DNA of 64,000 bases from Sphingomonas sp. JUb134 (GTDB lineage: Bacteria > Pseudomonadota > Alphaproteobacteria > Sphingomonadales > Sphingomonadaceae), in NCBI RefSeq assembly GCF_004341505.2, contig NZ_SLYP02000001.1, forward strand, positions 400,501 to 464,500, read 5' to 3'. Under the pieces are notes generated by a model. It saw only the letters and a program-made list of their open reading frames with translations. It was not told the DNA's origin and ran no database searches. A program made the position numbers and the translations under genes. This document shows positions 48,515-58,357 of the stretch, piece after piece. Every line of letters starts with the position of its first letter. The first letter of the stretch is position 1.

Positions 48515-49516
48515 ATGCTTGGATCGTCTTCCCACGCGTTCGGGTCTCCGGCGGATGCCCCGAGCAGCGCACAGGGCTTTCATCACCCCGCGGCCCTCTT
48601 CATCGTCGCCCAGGACGCCGCTCAGAGCCAGGCGGCAGCAGACGCGGCAGCGCTGGCCGGCGCGCACGTGATCGGGCGCGGCGGCTTCGGCGACCTGCCG
48701 CGGCCGTCGGACCTGCCTGGGCACGACATCCTGTTGATCGAGGCCGCACCGGCGTCACCCGCCGAGCTGGAAGCGCTGCTGCAGTGGGGCGAGGAGATCC
48801 GCGCCTGGGTCGGCTCTCGGCTGATCGTCTGCTTCACGCCGACACAACTGGACCAGGCCGTGGCCCAGACGTCCGTGGCGGGCGTGCAGATGCTGTGCGC
48901 CCCGGACGTGTCCGAACGAGTCTCCGCGCTCGCGATCGCGGGATGCCGGCCGACGATCCAATATGCCGGCGCGACCGAAACCGACGGCGAACGCATCCGG
49001 CGGCTAAGTGAAGAAGTCGCCCGCATTGCCGAGGCGTTGACGCGCCTCACCTTCGCGAGCGCGAAGGAACAGGCGCAGGAGCGCGACGGCTACAGTGCCG
49101 AACCGGAGCTGCTGGACGGCTCCGGCCCGGATACGGGTGGCACGGCCAAGCTATCGGAGGAGGAACCGCTGCCGCAGCCGGGCGCGATCCGCGCCGAGAT
49201 CCGTGCACGCCGGCTCCGCGCGCAGTTCTTCGATCCGCAGCTTTTTGCGGACCCGGCCTGGGACATGCTGCTCGACCTGATGGCGGCGCGCCTGGAGCGG
49301 GTGTCGGTCTCGGTCTCCAGCCTGTGCATCGCTGCCGCGGTCCCGCCGACGACGGCGCTGCGCTGGATCACGACCATGATCGAGGCCGGGCTGTTCGAGC
49401 GGGAGGACGACCCGCTGGACCGCCGCCGCGCCTATATCGCGCTCACGAACAAGGCGTTCGAAGGGATGCGGAACTATGCAGCGGCCGCGCGTCGGCTGGG
49501 CCTCCGCGTCTTTTGA
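48515..49516 (+). CDS. Winged-helix (MarR-like) regulator with N-terminal receiver-like domain
   Basis: 333-residue protein. Residues about 28-150 alternate short hydrophobic strands and helices (ALFIVAQDAAQSQAAADAAA, DILLIEAAPASPAELEAL, SRLIVCFTPTQLDQ, VAGVQMLCAPDVSERVSALA) in a pattern like a receiver domain, but without the phosphorylatable Asp. A Glu-rich helix and a linker follow. The C-terminal 90 residues (SVSSLCIAAAVPPTTALRW, then REDDPLDRRRAYIALT with the wing) form a MarR-like winged helix. DNA target unknown. It is transcribed away from pntB and towards the kinase operon. Confidence 0.75.
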   Translation: MLGSSSHAFGSPADAPSSAQGFHHPAALFIVAQDAAQSQAAADAAALAGAHVIGRGGFGDLPRPSDLPGHDILLIEAAPASPAELEALLQWGEEIRAWVGSRLIVCFTPTQLDQAVAQTSVAGVQMLCAPDVSERVSALAIAGCRPTIQYAGATETDGERIRRLSEEVARIAEALTRLTFASAKEQAQERDGYSAEPELLDGSGPDTGGTAKLSEEEPLPQPGAIRAEIRARRLRAQFFDPQLFADPAWDMLLDLMAARLERVSVSVSSLCIAAAVPPTTALRWITTMIEAGLFEREDDPLDRRRAYIALTNKAFEGMRNYAAAARRLGLRVF

Positions 49517-49537
49517 GATGCGTCGTGCCGGCCGGCG

Positions 49538-50977
49538 CTAGCCGAAGGCCGGGAGGCGCAGCCGCACGAGCAATCCGCCCAGATCCTCGCTCTCTTCCAG
49601 CGTGACCGTGCCTTCGTAGATTTCGGCCACGTCTCGCACGATCGCAAGGCCTAGGCCGGTGCCCGGCTTGCCGCTGTCCAGCCGGACGCCGCGGTCGAAG
49701 ATGCGCTGGCGATCGGCCTCCGGAATGCCGACGCCGTCGTCCTCGACCAGGATCTCGGCAAAGCCCATGTCCGCGCGCACCGTCACGAACACGCTGCCGC
49801 CGCCGTATTTGGCGGCGTTCTCGACTAGGTTGCCCAGGATCTCGTCCAGGTCCTGACGTTCGATCCGCGCGATCAGATCGCGCGCGCCATCCACATCGAC
49901 CCGCACGTTGGGATAAAGCCGGCTGACCGCGCGCTCGACCGCCTCCACCGACGGCCACACTTCGGCGCGGCTGTGGGCGCTGCCGCGCCGCCCCACCGCG
50001 CGCGCGCGCGCGAGGTGATGGTCGACCTGCCGGCGCATCGTGCGCGCCTCGCGGATCACCGTCGCCGCCAGATCGTCCTGCCCGGCCGCCGCGGCGTTCA
50101 TGATGACGGTCAGCGGCGTCTTGAGCGCATGGGCGAGGTTTCCGGCGTGACGCCGCGCCTCCTCCGCCTGCCGGTCGTTGTGCTCGACCAGCGCGTTGAG
50201 CTCCTCGACCATCGGCGCCACTTCGGCGGGCATCGCGCCCTCCAGCCGCGCCGCCTCGCCACTGCGCAGCCGGGCGATCGCGTAGCGCAGCTTGCGCAAG
50301 GGCAGCAGGCCGTACCAGGTCTGCAGCGCCGCCATCACGATCAGCCCCAGCCCCAGCAGCAGGAAGCTGCGGATCAGCGTACGGCGCAGCGCGTCGATCT
50401 GCGCGTCCAGCACGTCGCGCGACTCCGCCACCTGGAAGCGCCAGCGCACCGGCGATCCCGGCAGCGTCAGGTCGCGCTCGACGATGCGCAGCTTCTCGTC
50501 CGGGAAGGCATTGCTGTCGTAGGTGTGGATTTCCTTGTCGTGATGCGGGTCGCCCTCGGGCAGCTTGCGATCCCACAGCGACCGCGATGGAAACGGCTCG
50601 AAGCCCTTGCCGCTCACCTGCCAGTAGAGGCCGGAACCGGGCTCCAGGAAGCGCTGGTCCCCCAGGTTGCGGTTGAACACGACTTCCCCGTCCGACCCGA
50701 TCTCGGCCGTGACGATCATCGAGGTCAGCAGATAGTCGAGCTGGTCGTCAAAATTGCGCGTGATCGCCGAAGTCAGCACCCGGTCGAGCGCGAAACCACC
50801 GCCGGACAGCAGCACCAGAATCCATACCGCCGCGATCAGGATCATGCGGCGGCTGAGCGAGCCCGTCACCCGCACATAGCTGCGCGGGGGCGGGTCGCCC
50901 GGGCCCGGCTGCACCGGCATAGCCGCCTTGTCGTGGCGCGCAGCCCAGGTGTCGAGCAGGCCGCCCCAGGGCCTCAT
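49538..50977 (-). CDS. Sensor histidine kinase (PhoQ/FeuQ-like)
   Basis: 479-residue membrane kinase. Two helices (MILIAAVWILVLLSGGGFAL and FLLLGLGLIVMAALQTWYGL) flank a periplasmic sensor of about 135 residues. The H box is NLAHALKTPLTVIMN, the N box is ILGNLVENAAKYGG, and the G boxes are VEDDGVGIP and GTGLGLAIV. It begins 27 bases after the response regulator gene, in an operon PepSY-regulator-kinase. The gene ends 21 bases from the stop of the convergent winged-helix gene. Confidence 0.93.
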   Translation of the reverse strand: MRPWGGLLDTWAARHDKAAMPVQPGPGDPPPRSYVRVTGSLSRRMILIAAVWILVLLSGGGFALDRVLTSAITRNFDDQLDYLLTSMIVTAEIGSDGEVVFNRNLGDQRFLEPGSGLYWQVSGKGFEPFPSRSLWDRKLPEGDPHHDKEIHTYDSNAFPDEKLRIVERDLTLPGSPVRWRFQVAESRDVLDAQIDALRRTLIRSFLLLGLGLIVMAALQTWYGLLPLRKLRYAIARLRSGEAARLEGAMPAEVAPMVEELNALVEHNDRQAEEARRHAGNLAHALKTPLTVIMNAAAAGQDDLAATVIREARTMRRQVDHHLARARAVGRRGSAHSRAEVWPSVEAVERAVSRLYPNVRVDVDGARDLIARIERQDLDEILGNLVENAAKYGGGSVFVTVRADMGFAEILVEDDGVGIPEADRQRIFDRGVRLDSGKPGTGLGLAIVRDVAEIYEGTVTLEESEDLGGLLVRLRLPAFG

Positions 50978-51004
50978 TGCAACGCTGCCTTCATCGGCCC
51001 CGCA

Positions 51005-51691
51005 TCACGCGATCGGCGCAGGCGCGCCCGGCTCGTCGAGGCTGTAGCCAAGGCCGCGGATGGTGGTGATCACGTCCGATCCCAGCTTCTTGCGGATCCG
51101 CGTCACGAACACCTCGATCGTGTTCGAATCGCGGTCGAAATCCTGGTCGTAGATATGCTCGATCAGTTCGGTGCGGCTGACCACCTTGCCCTTGTGGTGG
51201 ATCAGGTAGCTCAGCAGCTTATATTCCTGCGCGGTGAGCTTCACCGGCTCGCCCGCCTTGGTGACCTTGCCCGAGCGCGTGTCGAGGCGGATGTCGCCCG
51301 CGATCAGCTCGGCCGAGGCATTGCCCGACGCGCGACGGATCAGCGCGCGCAGCCGCGCGATCAGCTCCTCGGTCTGGAACGGCTTGGCCACATAGTCGTC
51401 GGCACCGGCATCCAGCCCCGCCACCTTGTCGGACCAGCTGTCGCGCGCGGTCAGCACGAGAACGGGTGCGGTGCGCCCCTCCTTGCGCCAGCGATCGAGC
51501 ACGGTCAGCCCGTCGACCTCGGGCAGGCCTAGGTCGAGGATGATCGCGTCATAGGTTTCGGTGGAGCCCAGGAAATGCCCCTCCTCGCCATCGGTGGCGA
51601 GGTCCACGGCATAGCCGGCGCCCTCCAGCGTGGCCCGCAGCTGGCGGCCCAGATTCGGTTCGTCCTCGACGATCAGAACGCGCATTTCCAT
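51005..51691 (-). CDS. OmpR/PhoP-family response regulator
   Basis: 228-residue two-component regulator. Receiver domain: acidic pocket LIVEDEPNLGRQL, phosphorylation Asp in DAIILDLGLPEVDGL, Thr in VLVLTARDSW and Lys in VAKPFQTEELI. The winged helix is typical (LTAQEYKLLSYLIHHKGKVV, and TIEVFVTRIRKKLGSDVITT). The start may be ATG 51691 or 51685 (MEMRV). Operon partner of the kinase downstream and the PepSY protein upstream (15 bases). Confidence 0.94.
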   Translation of the reverse strand: MEMRVLIVEDEPNLGRQLRATLEGAGYAVDLATDGEEGHFLGSTETYDAIILDLGLPEVDGLTVLDRWRKEGRTAPVLVLTARDSWSDKVAGLDAGADDYVAKPFQTEELIARLRALIRRASGNASAELIAGDIRLDTRSGKVTKAGEPVKLTAQEYKLLSYLIHHKGKVVSRTELIEHIYDQDFDRDSNTIEVFVTRIRKKLGSDVITTIRGLGYSLDEPGAPAPIA

Positions 51692-51706
51692 CCTTTCGCG
51701 AAGGCT

Positions 51707-52036
51707 CTATTTTCCGGTCCGGCCAACGATCTCACCGGTGCGGCCGTCGACATCGACCCAGATCACGGCTCCATCGCGCAGGAACTTGAGCGTGTAAATG
51801 GCAGTGCCGGCATCGAAGTCGAAGCCCAGATATTGTGCGCCGCGGATCTTGCCGGTGACCCGCCGCTCGATCTCGCGCAGGGGCAGGATGCGGCCCTGCT
51901 TGCGGCCTTCCATCGCCGCTTCCTGATCGCCACGATGGCGTTGCATGCCGGCCACGGGCGCAGCATCCGCTGCCACAGGCAGCAGTGCGCACACGCAGAG
52001 ACCGGCTCGAACCAACATCTTCATGCTGGTTGGCAT
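51707..52036 (-). CDS. Small secreted PepSY-domain protein
   Basis: 109-residue protein (105 if it starts at the ATG at 52024). Signal peptide KMLVRAGLCVCALLPVAADA precedes a single PepSY-like domain (ILPLREIERRVTGKIRGAQY, FDFDAGTAIYTLKFLRDGAV, VWVDVDGRTGEIVG-like end). PepSY proteins often inhibit or modulate proteases and sensors. It lies immediately upstream of the regulator and kinase. In Sinorhizobium a small periplasmic protein, FeuN, encoded next to feuPQ restrains the sensor kinase, so an analogous role is plausible. Confidence 0.8.
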   Translation of the reverse strand: MPTSMKMLVRAGLCVCALLPVAADAAPVAGMQRHRGDQEAAMEGRKQGRILPLREIERRVTGKIRGAQYLGFDFDAGTAIYTLKFLRDGAVIWVDVDGRTGEIVGRTGK

Positions 52037-52134
52037 AGGGTGAGCGCGTTGAATAGCCTATGAATATGGCCGGGCGGGCAAGTGTTGCACGGCGGCAACT
52101 TGCCCCGTCCGCAGCGGCCGCCTACCTGCCGCCC

Positions 52135-53910
<1,776 letters not shown>

Positions 53911-53911
53911 T

Positions 53912-53991
53912 CGTGCTCCTGCGCAGGCAGGAGCCCAGGGTGACAGACGACAGCGCTTGTGGCTCTAGGCTCCTGCCTGCGCAGGAGCACG
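53912..53991. repeat. Perfect 24-bp inverted repeat (family B)
   Basis: The 24-base arm 53912-53935 and the arm 53968-53991 are perfect reverse complements, with a 32-base loop. The core matches the repeat at 41228-41309. It starts two bases after the ABC-F stop, so it would form a very stable hairpin at the end of that mRNA. A family A hairpin follows 38 bases later. Confidence 0.9.
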
Positions 53992-54028
53992 GTGCCGCGG
54001 CGACGGCGCCCGACCCAAAAACGTACGT

Positions 54029-54060
54029 ACCCCGGCGAAGGCCGGGGCCCAGTCGGGAAG
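54029..54060. repeat. Family A hairpin, single arm
   Basis: CCCCGGC (54030-54036), loop GAAG, GCCGGGG (54041-54047), then CCCAGTCGGGAAG as in the repeat at 6388. Only one arm is present here. Together with the preceding family B repeat it fills the space between the convergent ABC-F and DUF815 genes. Confidence 0.8.
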
Positions 54061-54105
54061 GCCGCCGTTGTCGCCCAGGACGGCAGCCCCTTCAGCAAGC
54101 CGGCG

Positions 54106-54924
54106 CTACAACGCGCGCCCGTGCCGGCCCGCCAGGTCGGTGACATACTGCCACGCGATGCGGCCCGAGCGGCTGCCGCGACGCGTCGCCCAGCCCACCG
54201 CATCGGTGGGATCGAACGGCAGGTCGTGGGTCGCGCAATAGCCGGCGACGATCGCCAGATAGGCGTCCTGATCGACGACATGGAAGCCCAGGCTCAGCCC
54301 GAAACGGTCGGCGAGCGCCAGGCTGTCGTCGATCGAATCGCGCGGATTGATCGCGCTCGCCTGCTCGGCCAAGTCGCGCGGCATCAGGTGGCGGCGATTG
54401 GAGGTCACCACCAGCCGTGCGTTTGCGGGCCGCGCCTCCGCCCCGCCCTGGAGCAGCGAACGCAGCGCCCGCGCCTCGCCCGGATGCTCGAAGCCGAGGT
54501 CGTCCAGGAAGATCGCAAACGCCCGCCCCGCGCCGGCAATGGCCGCGAACAGCGCCGGCAGCGTTTCCAGCCGCGGCGTCACCACCTCGATCAGTGCCAG
54601 CGCCGCGCCTTCGGCCTGCACGGCGGCGACGGCGCTCTTCACCAGCGCCGACTTGCCGGTGCCGCGCGCACCCCACAGCAGCACGTCCTGCGCCGCGATG
54701 CCACCGGCCAGCCGCTGGAGGTTCGCGACGAAGCTCGCCTTCTGCGCCTCCATGCCCGACAGCAGCGCGATCGGCAGCGGATCGAACGCGCGCGCCGCCT
54801 TCAGCACCGTTCCGTCCCACAGATAGGCGGGATGAGCGAGCGGATCGGCAGCGGGCGGCGGCGGCGGTGCGAGCCGTTCGAGCGCAGCGGCGATCCGCGC
54901 CAGCGTGTCGTTCTGTGCGTCCAT
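54106..54924 (-). CDS. DUF815-family AAA+ ATPase
   Basis: 272-residue ATP-binding protein with the DUF815 fold. Walker A is LLWGARGTGKSALVKS (near residue 82), Walker B is AIFLDDLGFE, with sensor-type residues in VVTSNRRHLMPRDL. The C-terminal region has HVVDQDAYLAIVAGYCATHD. The role of DUF815 ATPases is unknown. It starts 38 bases after the prsR stop on the same strand, so it may be expressed from that unit, though no functional link is established. Confidence 0.85.
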   Translation of the reverse strand: MDAQNDTLARIAAALERLAPPPPPAADPLAHPAYLWDGTVLKAARAFDPLPIALLSGMEAQKASFVANLQRLAGGIAAQDVLLWGARGTGKSALVKSAVAAVQAEGAALALIEVVTPRLETLPALFAAIAGAGRAFAIFLDDLGFEHPGEARALRSLLQGGAEARPANARLVVTSNRRHLMPRDLAEQASAINPRDSIDDSLALADRFGLSLGFHVVDQDAYLAIVAGYCATHDLPFDPTDAVGWATRRGSRSGRIAWQYVTDLAGRHGRAL

Positions 54925-54962
54925 GCGCCCGCGCTACCCGCGCGCGATGGCGTCAGGCAAGC

Positions 54963-56315
54963 TCACGGCTGCAAGTCATAGGCCTTCATCAGGTCGTAGA
55001 GCGTCGGACGGCTGATCCCCAGCAGCCGCGCGGTGCCGGAGATGTTGCCCTGGGCCCGCGCCAGCGCATGGCGGATCGCGCGGCGGTCCGCCTCTTCGCG
55101 GATCGCCTTCAGGTTGATCGGCTCGGCCTCGCCATGGTCCAGATCGAGGTCGGCGGCGGTGACCTGCTTGGCGTCCGCCATGATGACGGCGCGCTTCACC
55201 CGGTTCTCCAGCTCGCGCACGTTGCCGGGCCAACTCCAGGCGTCGATCGCCGCCAAGGCGTCGGGTGCGAAGCCCGTCACCGCTGCGTTCATCTGGCGCG
55301 CATAGCGGCGCAGGAAATGCCGCGCGAGCAGCCCGGCGTCCCCCGGCCGTTCAGCCAGCGACGGGATCCGCACCACGATCTCCGCGAGGCGATAGTAGAG
55401 GTCCTCGCGGAACCGCCCGTCCGCCACCATCGCGTCCAGGTCCTGGTGGGTCGCGCAGACGATGCGCGTGTCCACCGGGATCGGCTTGCGCCCGCCGATC
55501 CGCTCGATCACCCGCTCCTGCAGGAAGCGCAGCAGCTTCACCTGCAACGGCAGCGGCACGTCGCCGATCTCGTCCAGGAACAGCGTACCGCCCTGCGCAG
55601 CCTCAATCTTGCCCGCGGTGGTCTTAATCGCGCCGGTGAACGCGCCCTTCTCATGCCCGAACAGCTCACTTTCGAGCAGGGTCTCCGGGATGGCCGCGCA
55701 GTTGATGGCGACGAACGCGCCCTTTGCGCGCGGGCTCGCGTCGTGAAGCCCTCGCGCCAGCAGTTCCTTGCCGGTGCCGGACGCCCCCAGCAGCAGCACC
55801 GACACGTCGGCAGGCGCCACCCGCTCGATGGTTCGCGTGACCTTGAGCATTTCCGGGGCGGCGGTCAGCATGCCGCCCAGCGCCGTCTCGCCCTCGATCC
55901 GCGCCGCAAGCCGCCGGTTCTCCGCCTCCAGCGCGTGGACGTGGAACGCGCGCGCGACGATCAGCCCCAGCGTGTCGATGTCGATCGGTTTCGAATAGAA
56001 ATCGAACGCCCCCATCGCGATCGCCTTCAGTGCGCTTTCGCGGGCACCGTGGCCGGATGCGACGATGATCTTGGTGTCCGGCTTCAGCGCCAGCATCGCC
56101 TCCAGCGTGGCGAAGCCCTCGCTGGTGCCGTCCGGGTCCGGCGGCAACCCCAGGTCGAGCGTCACTACCTGGGGCTCCTCCGCCCGGAGCGCCGCGAGTG
56201 CCGCCGCACGGTCGCCCACCGCCGTGATCGCATAGCCCTCATAGGCCCAGCGCAGCTGCCGCTGGAGGCCCAGGTCGTCCTCGACGATCAGCAGCCGTCG
56301 CATCTCGGCGCTCAT
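54963..56315 (-). CDS. prsR: PEP-CTERM/XrtA-system response regulator (PrsR-type sigma-54 activator)
   Basis: 450-residue protein: receiver (Asp in VTLDLGLPPDPDG), AAA+ domain with Walker A LLGASGTGKELLARG, canonical GHEKGAFTGAIK, Walker B GTLFLDEIGDVP, and a Fis-type HTH (ISGTARLLGISRPTLYDLM). This matches the PrsR regulator that accompanies PrsK and an XrtA-type exopolysaccharide locus. It overlaps the prsK stop by four bases (ATGA). It probably activates exopolysaccharide or PEP-CTERM genes through sigma-54. Confidence 0.92.
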   Translation of the reverse strand: MSAEMRRLLIVEDDLGLQRQLRWAYEGYAITAVGDRAAALAALRAEEPQVVTLDLGLPPDPDGTSEGFATLEAMLALKPDTKIIVASGHGARESALKAIAMGAFDFYSKPIDIDTLGLIVARAFHVHALEAENRRLAARIEGETALGGMLTAAPEMLKVTRTIERVAPADVSVLLLGASGTGKELLARGLHDASPRAKGAFVAINCAAIPETLLESELFGHEKGAFTGAIKTTAGKIEAAQGGTLFLDEIGDVPLPLQVKLLRFLQERVIERIGGRKPIPVDTRIVCATHQDLDAMVADGRFREDLYYRLAEIVVRIPSLAERPGDAGLLARHFLRRYARQMNAAVTGFAPDALAAIDAWSWPGNVRELENRVKRAVIMADAKQVTAADLDLDHGEAEPINLKAIREEADRRAIRHALARAQGNISGTARLLGISRPTLYDLMKAYDLQP

Positions 56316-58357
56316 GCCGCCTCCTCCATGGTTGATTGCGGGGCCCGCGGCAGCAGCACGCGGAACGTCGATCCCTGCCCCTCGCGGCTGGTCACCTCGA
56401 CCCGTCCGCCCATCGCCTGCGCCAGCTGGCTTGCCTCGAACGCGCCGATCCCGAAGCCGCCGGCCTTTGACGAGACGAACGGCTTGAACAGACGCTCGCG
56501 CACGAATGCCGGCGACATGCCCTGGCCGCAGTCGATGACCTCGATCGCTGCCATGTCCTCGGCATGGCGTACGCGCAGCATCACCGGCATGTCCGGCGCG
56601 CTCGCCTCCACGGCATTCTGGACCAGATGCCCCAGCAGTTGTTCCAGCCGCGCCGCATCGGCAATCGCGCGAACCGGTTCCTCGGCCTCCACGCGCACCG
56701 CATGCTGGGCGCGCCGCGCGTTGGCGATCCCATGCGCCAGCGCCACCAAGTCGAGCGGCCTCGGCATGCCCGCCGCCGCCGGCTGCCGCTGCGCAAGCCG
56801 CGCGAGCAGGTCGTTCATCCGTGCGGCGGACTCCTGCAAGGTCGCCACCATGTCGGCGCGGAACTCCGGGTTGTCGGCATGGCGCTCGGCATTGCGCGCG
56901 ACCAGGCTCAGCTGACTGACCAGGTTCTTCAGGTCATGCAGGATGAAGGCGAAGCGCCGGTTGAACTCGTCGAAGCGCTGCGCCTCCAGCAGGGCTTCGG
57001 TCGCGCGCGCCTCGGCCAGATAACTGGCGACCTGACGCCCGGCGATCTTGAGCAGGTCGAAGTCTTCCCAGTCGAGCGCTCGGTCGACCGGCGGCCGCGC
57101 CACCAGAATCGCGCCCACGAGCTGTCCCAGGTGCGGCAGCGGCACGATCACCCAGGCATCCGCCAGGTCCAGCATCCAGGCGGGGATTGCCTCCGCATCC
57201 ATCCGCTCGGCGATGCCCGAGCGGACTGCATCGAGCTCCAGCACCCGTCCACTCTCCGCCAGATGCCGGGCGAGGGCAGCGGCGGGCTCAGGGGTCGCCC
57301 CCTCCATCGGCCAGTTCCAGCCGGCGGCGCGCTCCAGCCCCTCCTCGCCCGCGATCAGCAGCATGCCCGCGGGGGACTGGGTCAGATCGGCGATCGCCTT
57401 CACCACGCGCTCGGCAAGCGGCGCGCCGCCCTGGGGCCGGCCCAGCGTCTCGGTGAAGCGTGCCCATTCGACGCGATAGTCGTAACGGTGCTGGAACAGG
57501 TGCTTGGTGAGCTTGACCCGGACCCAGGCGCGGAGCCACGTTGACGACATCAGCGTCAGCAGCGCGGCGGTCGACCCGAAGACGAATGCCGTCTGGAGAA
57601 CGCGTGCATGGTCTCCGCCCAGGCTCGCCAGGGCCGCGTTGCCCGCGATCATGACGAGCACATAGCCCACCAGGCCCAGAACGGAGAGCGAGTGCAGCGT
57701 CGCGGTGCGGGACACCCGCAACTCGCGCCCGCCGCTGCGATGAAAGGCGAGCGCGATGACGGCGGCGAGCAGCGCCAGTGCCAAGCCACGCATCGCCTGG
57801 AACTCGCCCGGGGCGTCCCCGGTCAGATAGCGGAGCGCGCTCAGGTTGACGTCGATCAGCCACAATGCCCCGATCGCGGTCATCGCCAGCCGCAGTCCCG
57901 ACCGGCCGAGTCCTGTGCTCAACCCATAGAGCAGCACCAGCCCCCCGGCTGCCGACAGTGCGCGCATCAGCAGCGCGGCGCGCATCAGCCCGGTGGCGAC
58001 CGCTTCCGGCTTCGCCCCGGTCGCCAGCAGTTGCAGGACCACCTGCAACGCGACCACCAGCGCCACGACCGCGTAGGCGATCGGCAGCGTCAGGTAGCGC
58101 GCGCCGCCCCAGCGGTGGATCGCCAGCATAACGGCCAGCCACGCGAGATTGCGCAGTCCTTCCACCACCACCGTGGGAGGCTCCGCGTCGCCGATGCCGG
58201 CGACCGACAAGGCCCAGAGCGCCGTCAGCACCAGCGCCGCGGCAAAGCTGACGCGGATCACGCGCGGCAACTCGCGGCTGCGCACCGCCCAGATCGCCAG
58301 CATCCCGAACAGCAGCGCGGCCAGCGCGTGGCTCCACAGGATGAGGTCGGGCAGCAT
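56312..58357 (-). CDS. prsK: PEP-CTERM/XrtA-system sensor histidine kinase PrsK
   Basis: 681-residue kinase with an N-terminal membrane region of several helices (first ILWSHALAALLFGMLAIWAV), a GAF-like domain (residues about 310-460, containing LTQSPAGMLLIAGEEGLERA), a dimerisation helix with FAFILHDLKNLVSQLSLVAR as H box, and a HATPase domain (EQLLGHLVQNAVEAS, GFGIGAFEASQLAQAMGGRV). Size and layout match PrsK. It starts directly after the sugar transferase stop (no gap) and overlaps prsR, making a three-gene operon. Confidence 0.92.
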   Translation of the reverse strand: MLPDLILWSHALAALLFGMLAIWAVRSRELPRVIRVSFAAALVLTALWALSVAGIGDAEPPTVVVEGLRNLAWLAVMLAIHRWGGARYLTLPIAYAVVALVVALQVVLQLLATGAKPEAVATGLMRAALLMRALSAAGGLVLLYGLSTGLGRSGLRLAMTAIGALWLIDVNLSALRYLTGDAPGEFQAMRGLALALLAAVIALAFHRSGGRELRVSRTATLHSLSVLGLVGYVLVMIAGNAALASLGGDHARVLQTAFVFGSTAALLTLMSSTWLRAWVRVKLTKHLFQHRYDYRVEWARFTETLGRPQGGAPLAERVVKAIADLTQSPAGMLLIAGEEGLERAAGWNWPMEGATPEPAAALARHLAESGRVLELDAVRSGIAERMDAEAIPAWMLDLADAWVIVPLPHLGQLVGAILVARPPVDRALDWEDFDLLKIAGRQVASYLAEARATEALLEAQRFDEFNRRFAFILHDLKNLVSQLSLVARNAERHADNPEFRADMVATLQESAARMNDLLARLAQRQPAAAGMPRPLDLVALAHGIANARRAQHAVRVEAEEPVRAIADAARLEQLLGHLVQNAVEASAPDMPVMLRVRHAEDMAAIEVIDCGQGMSPAFVRERLFKPFVSSKAGGFGIGAFEASQLAQAMGGRVEVTSREGQGSTFRVLLPRAPQSTMEEAA

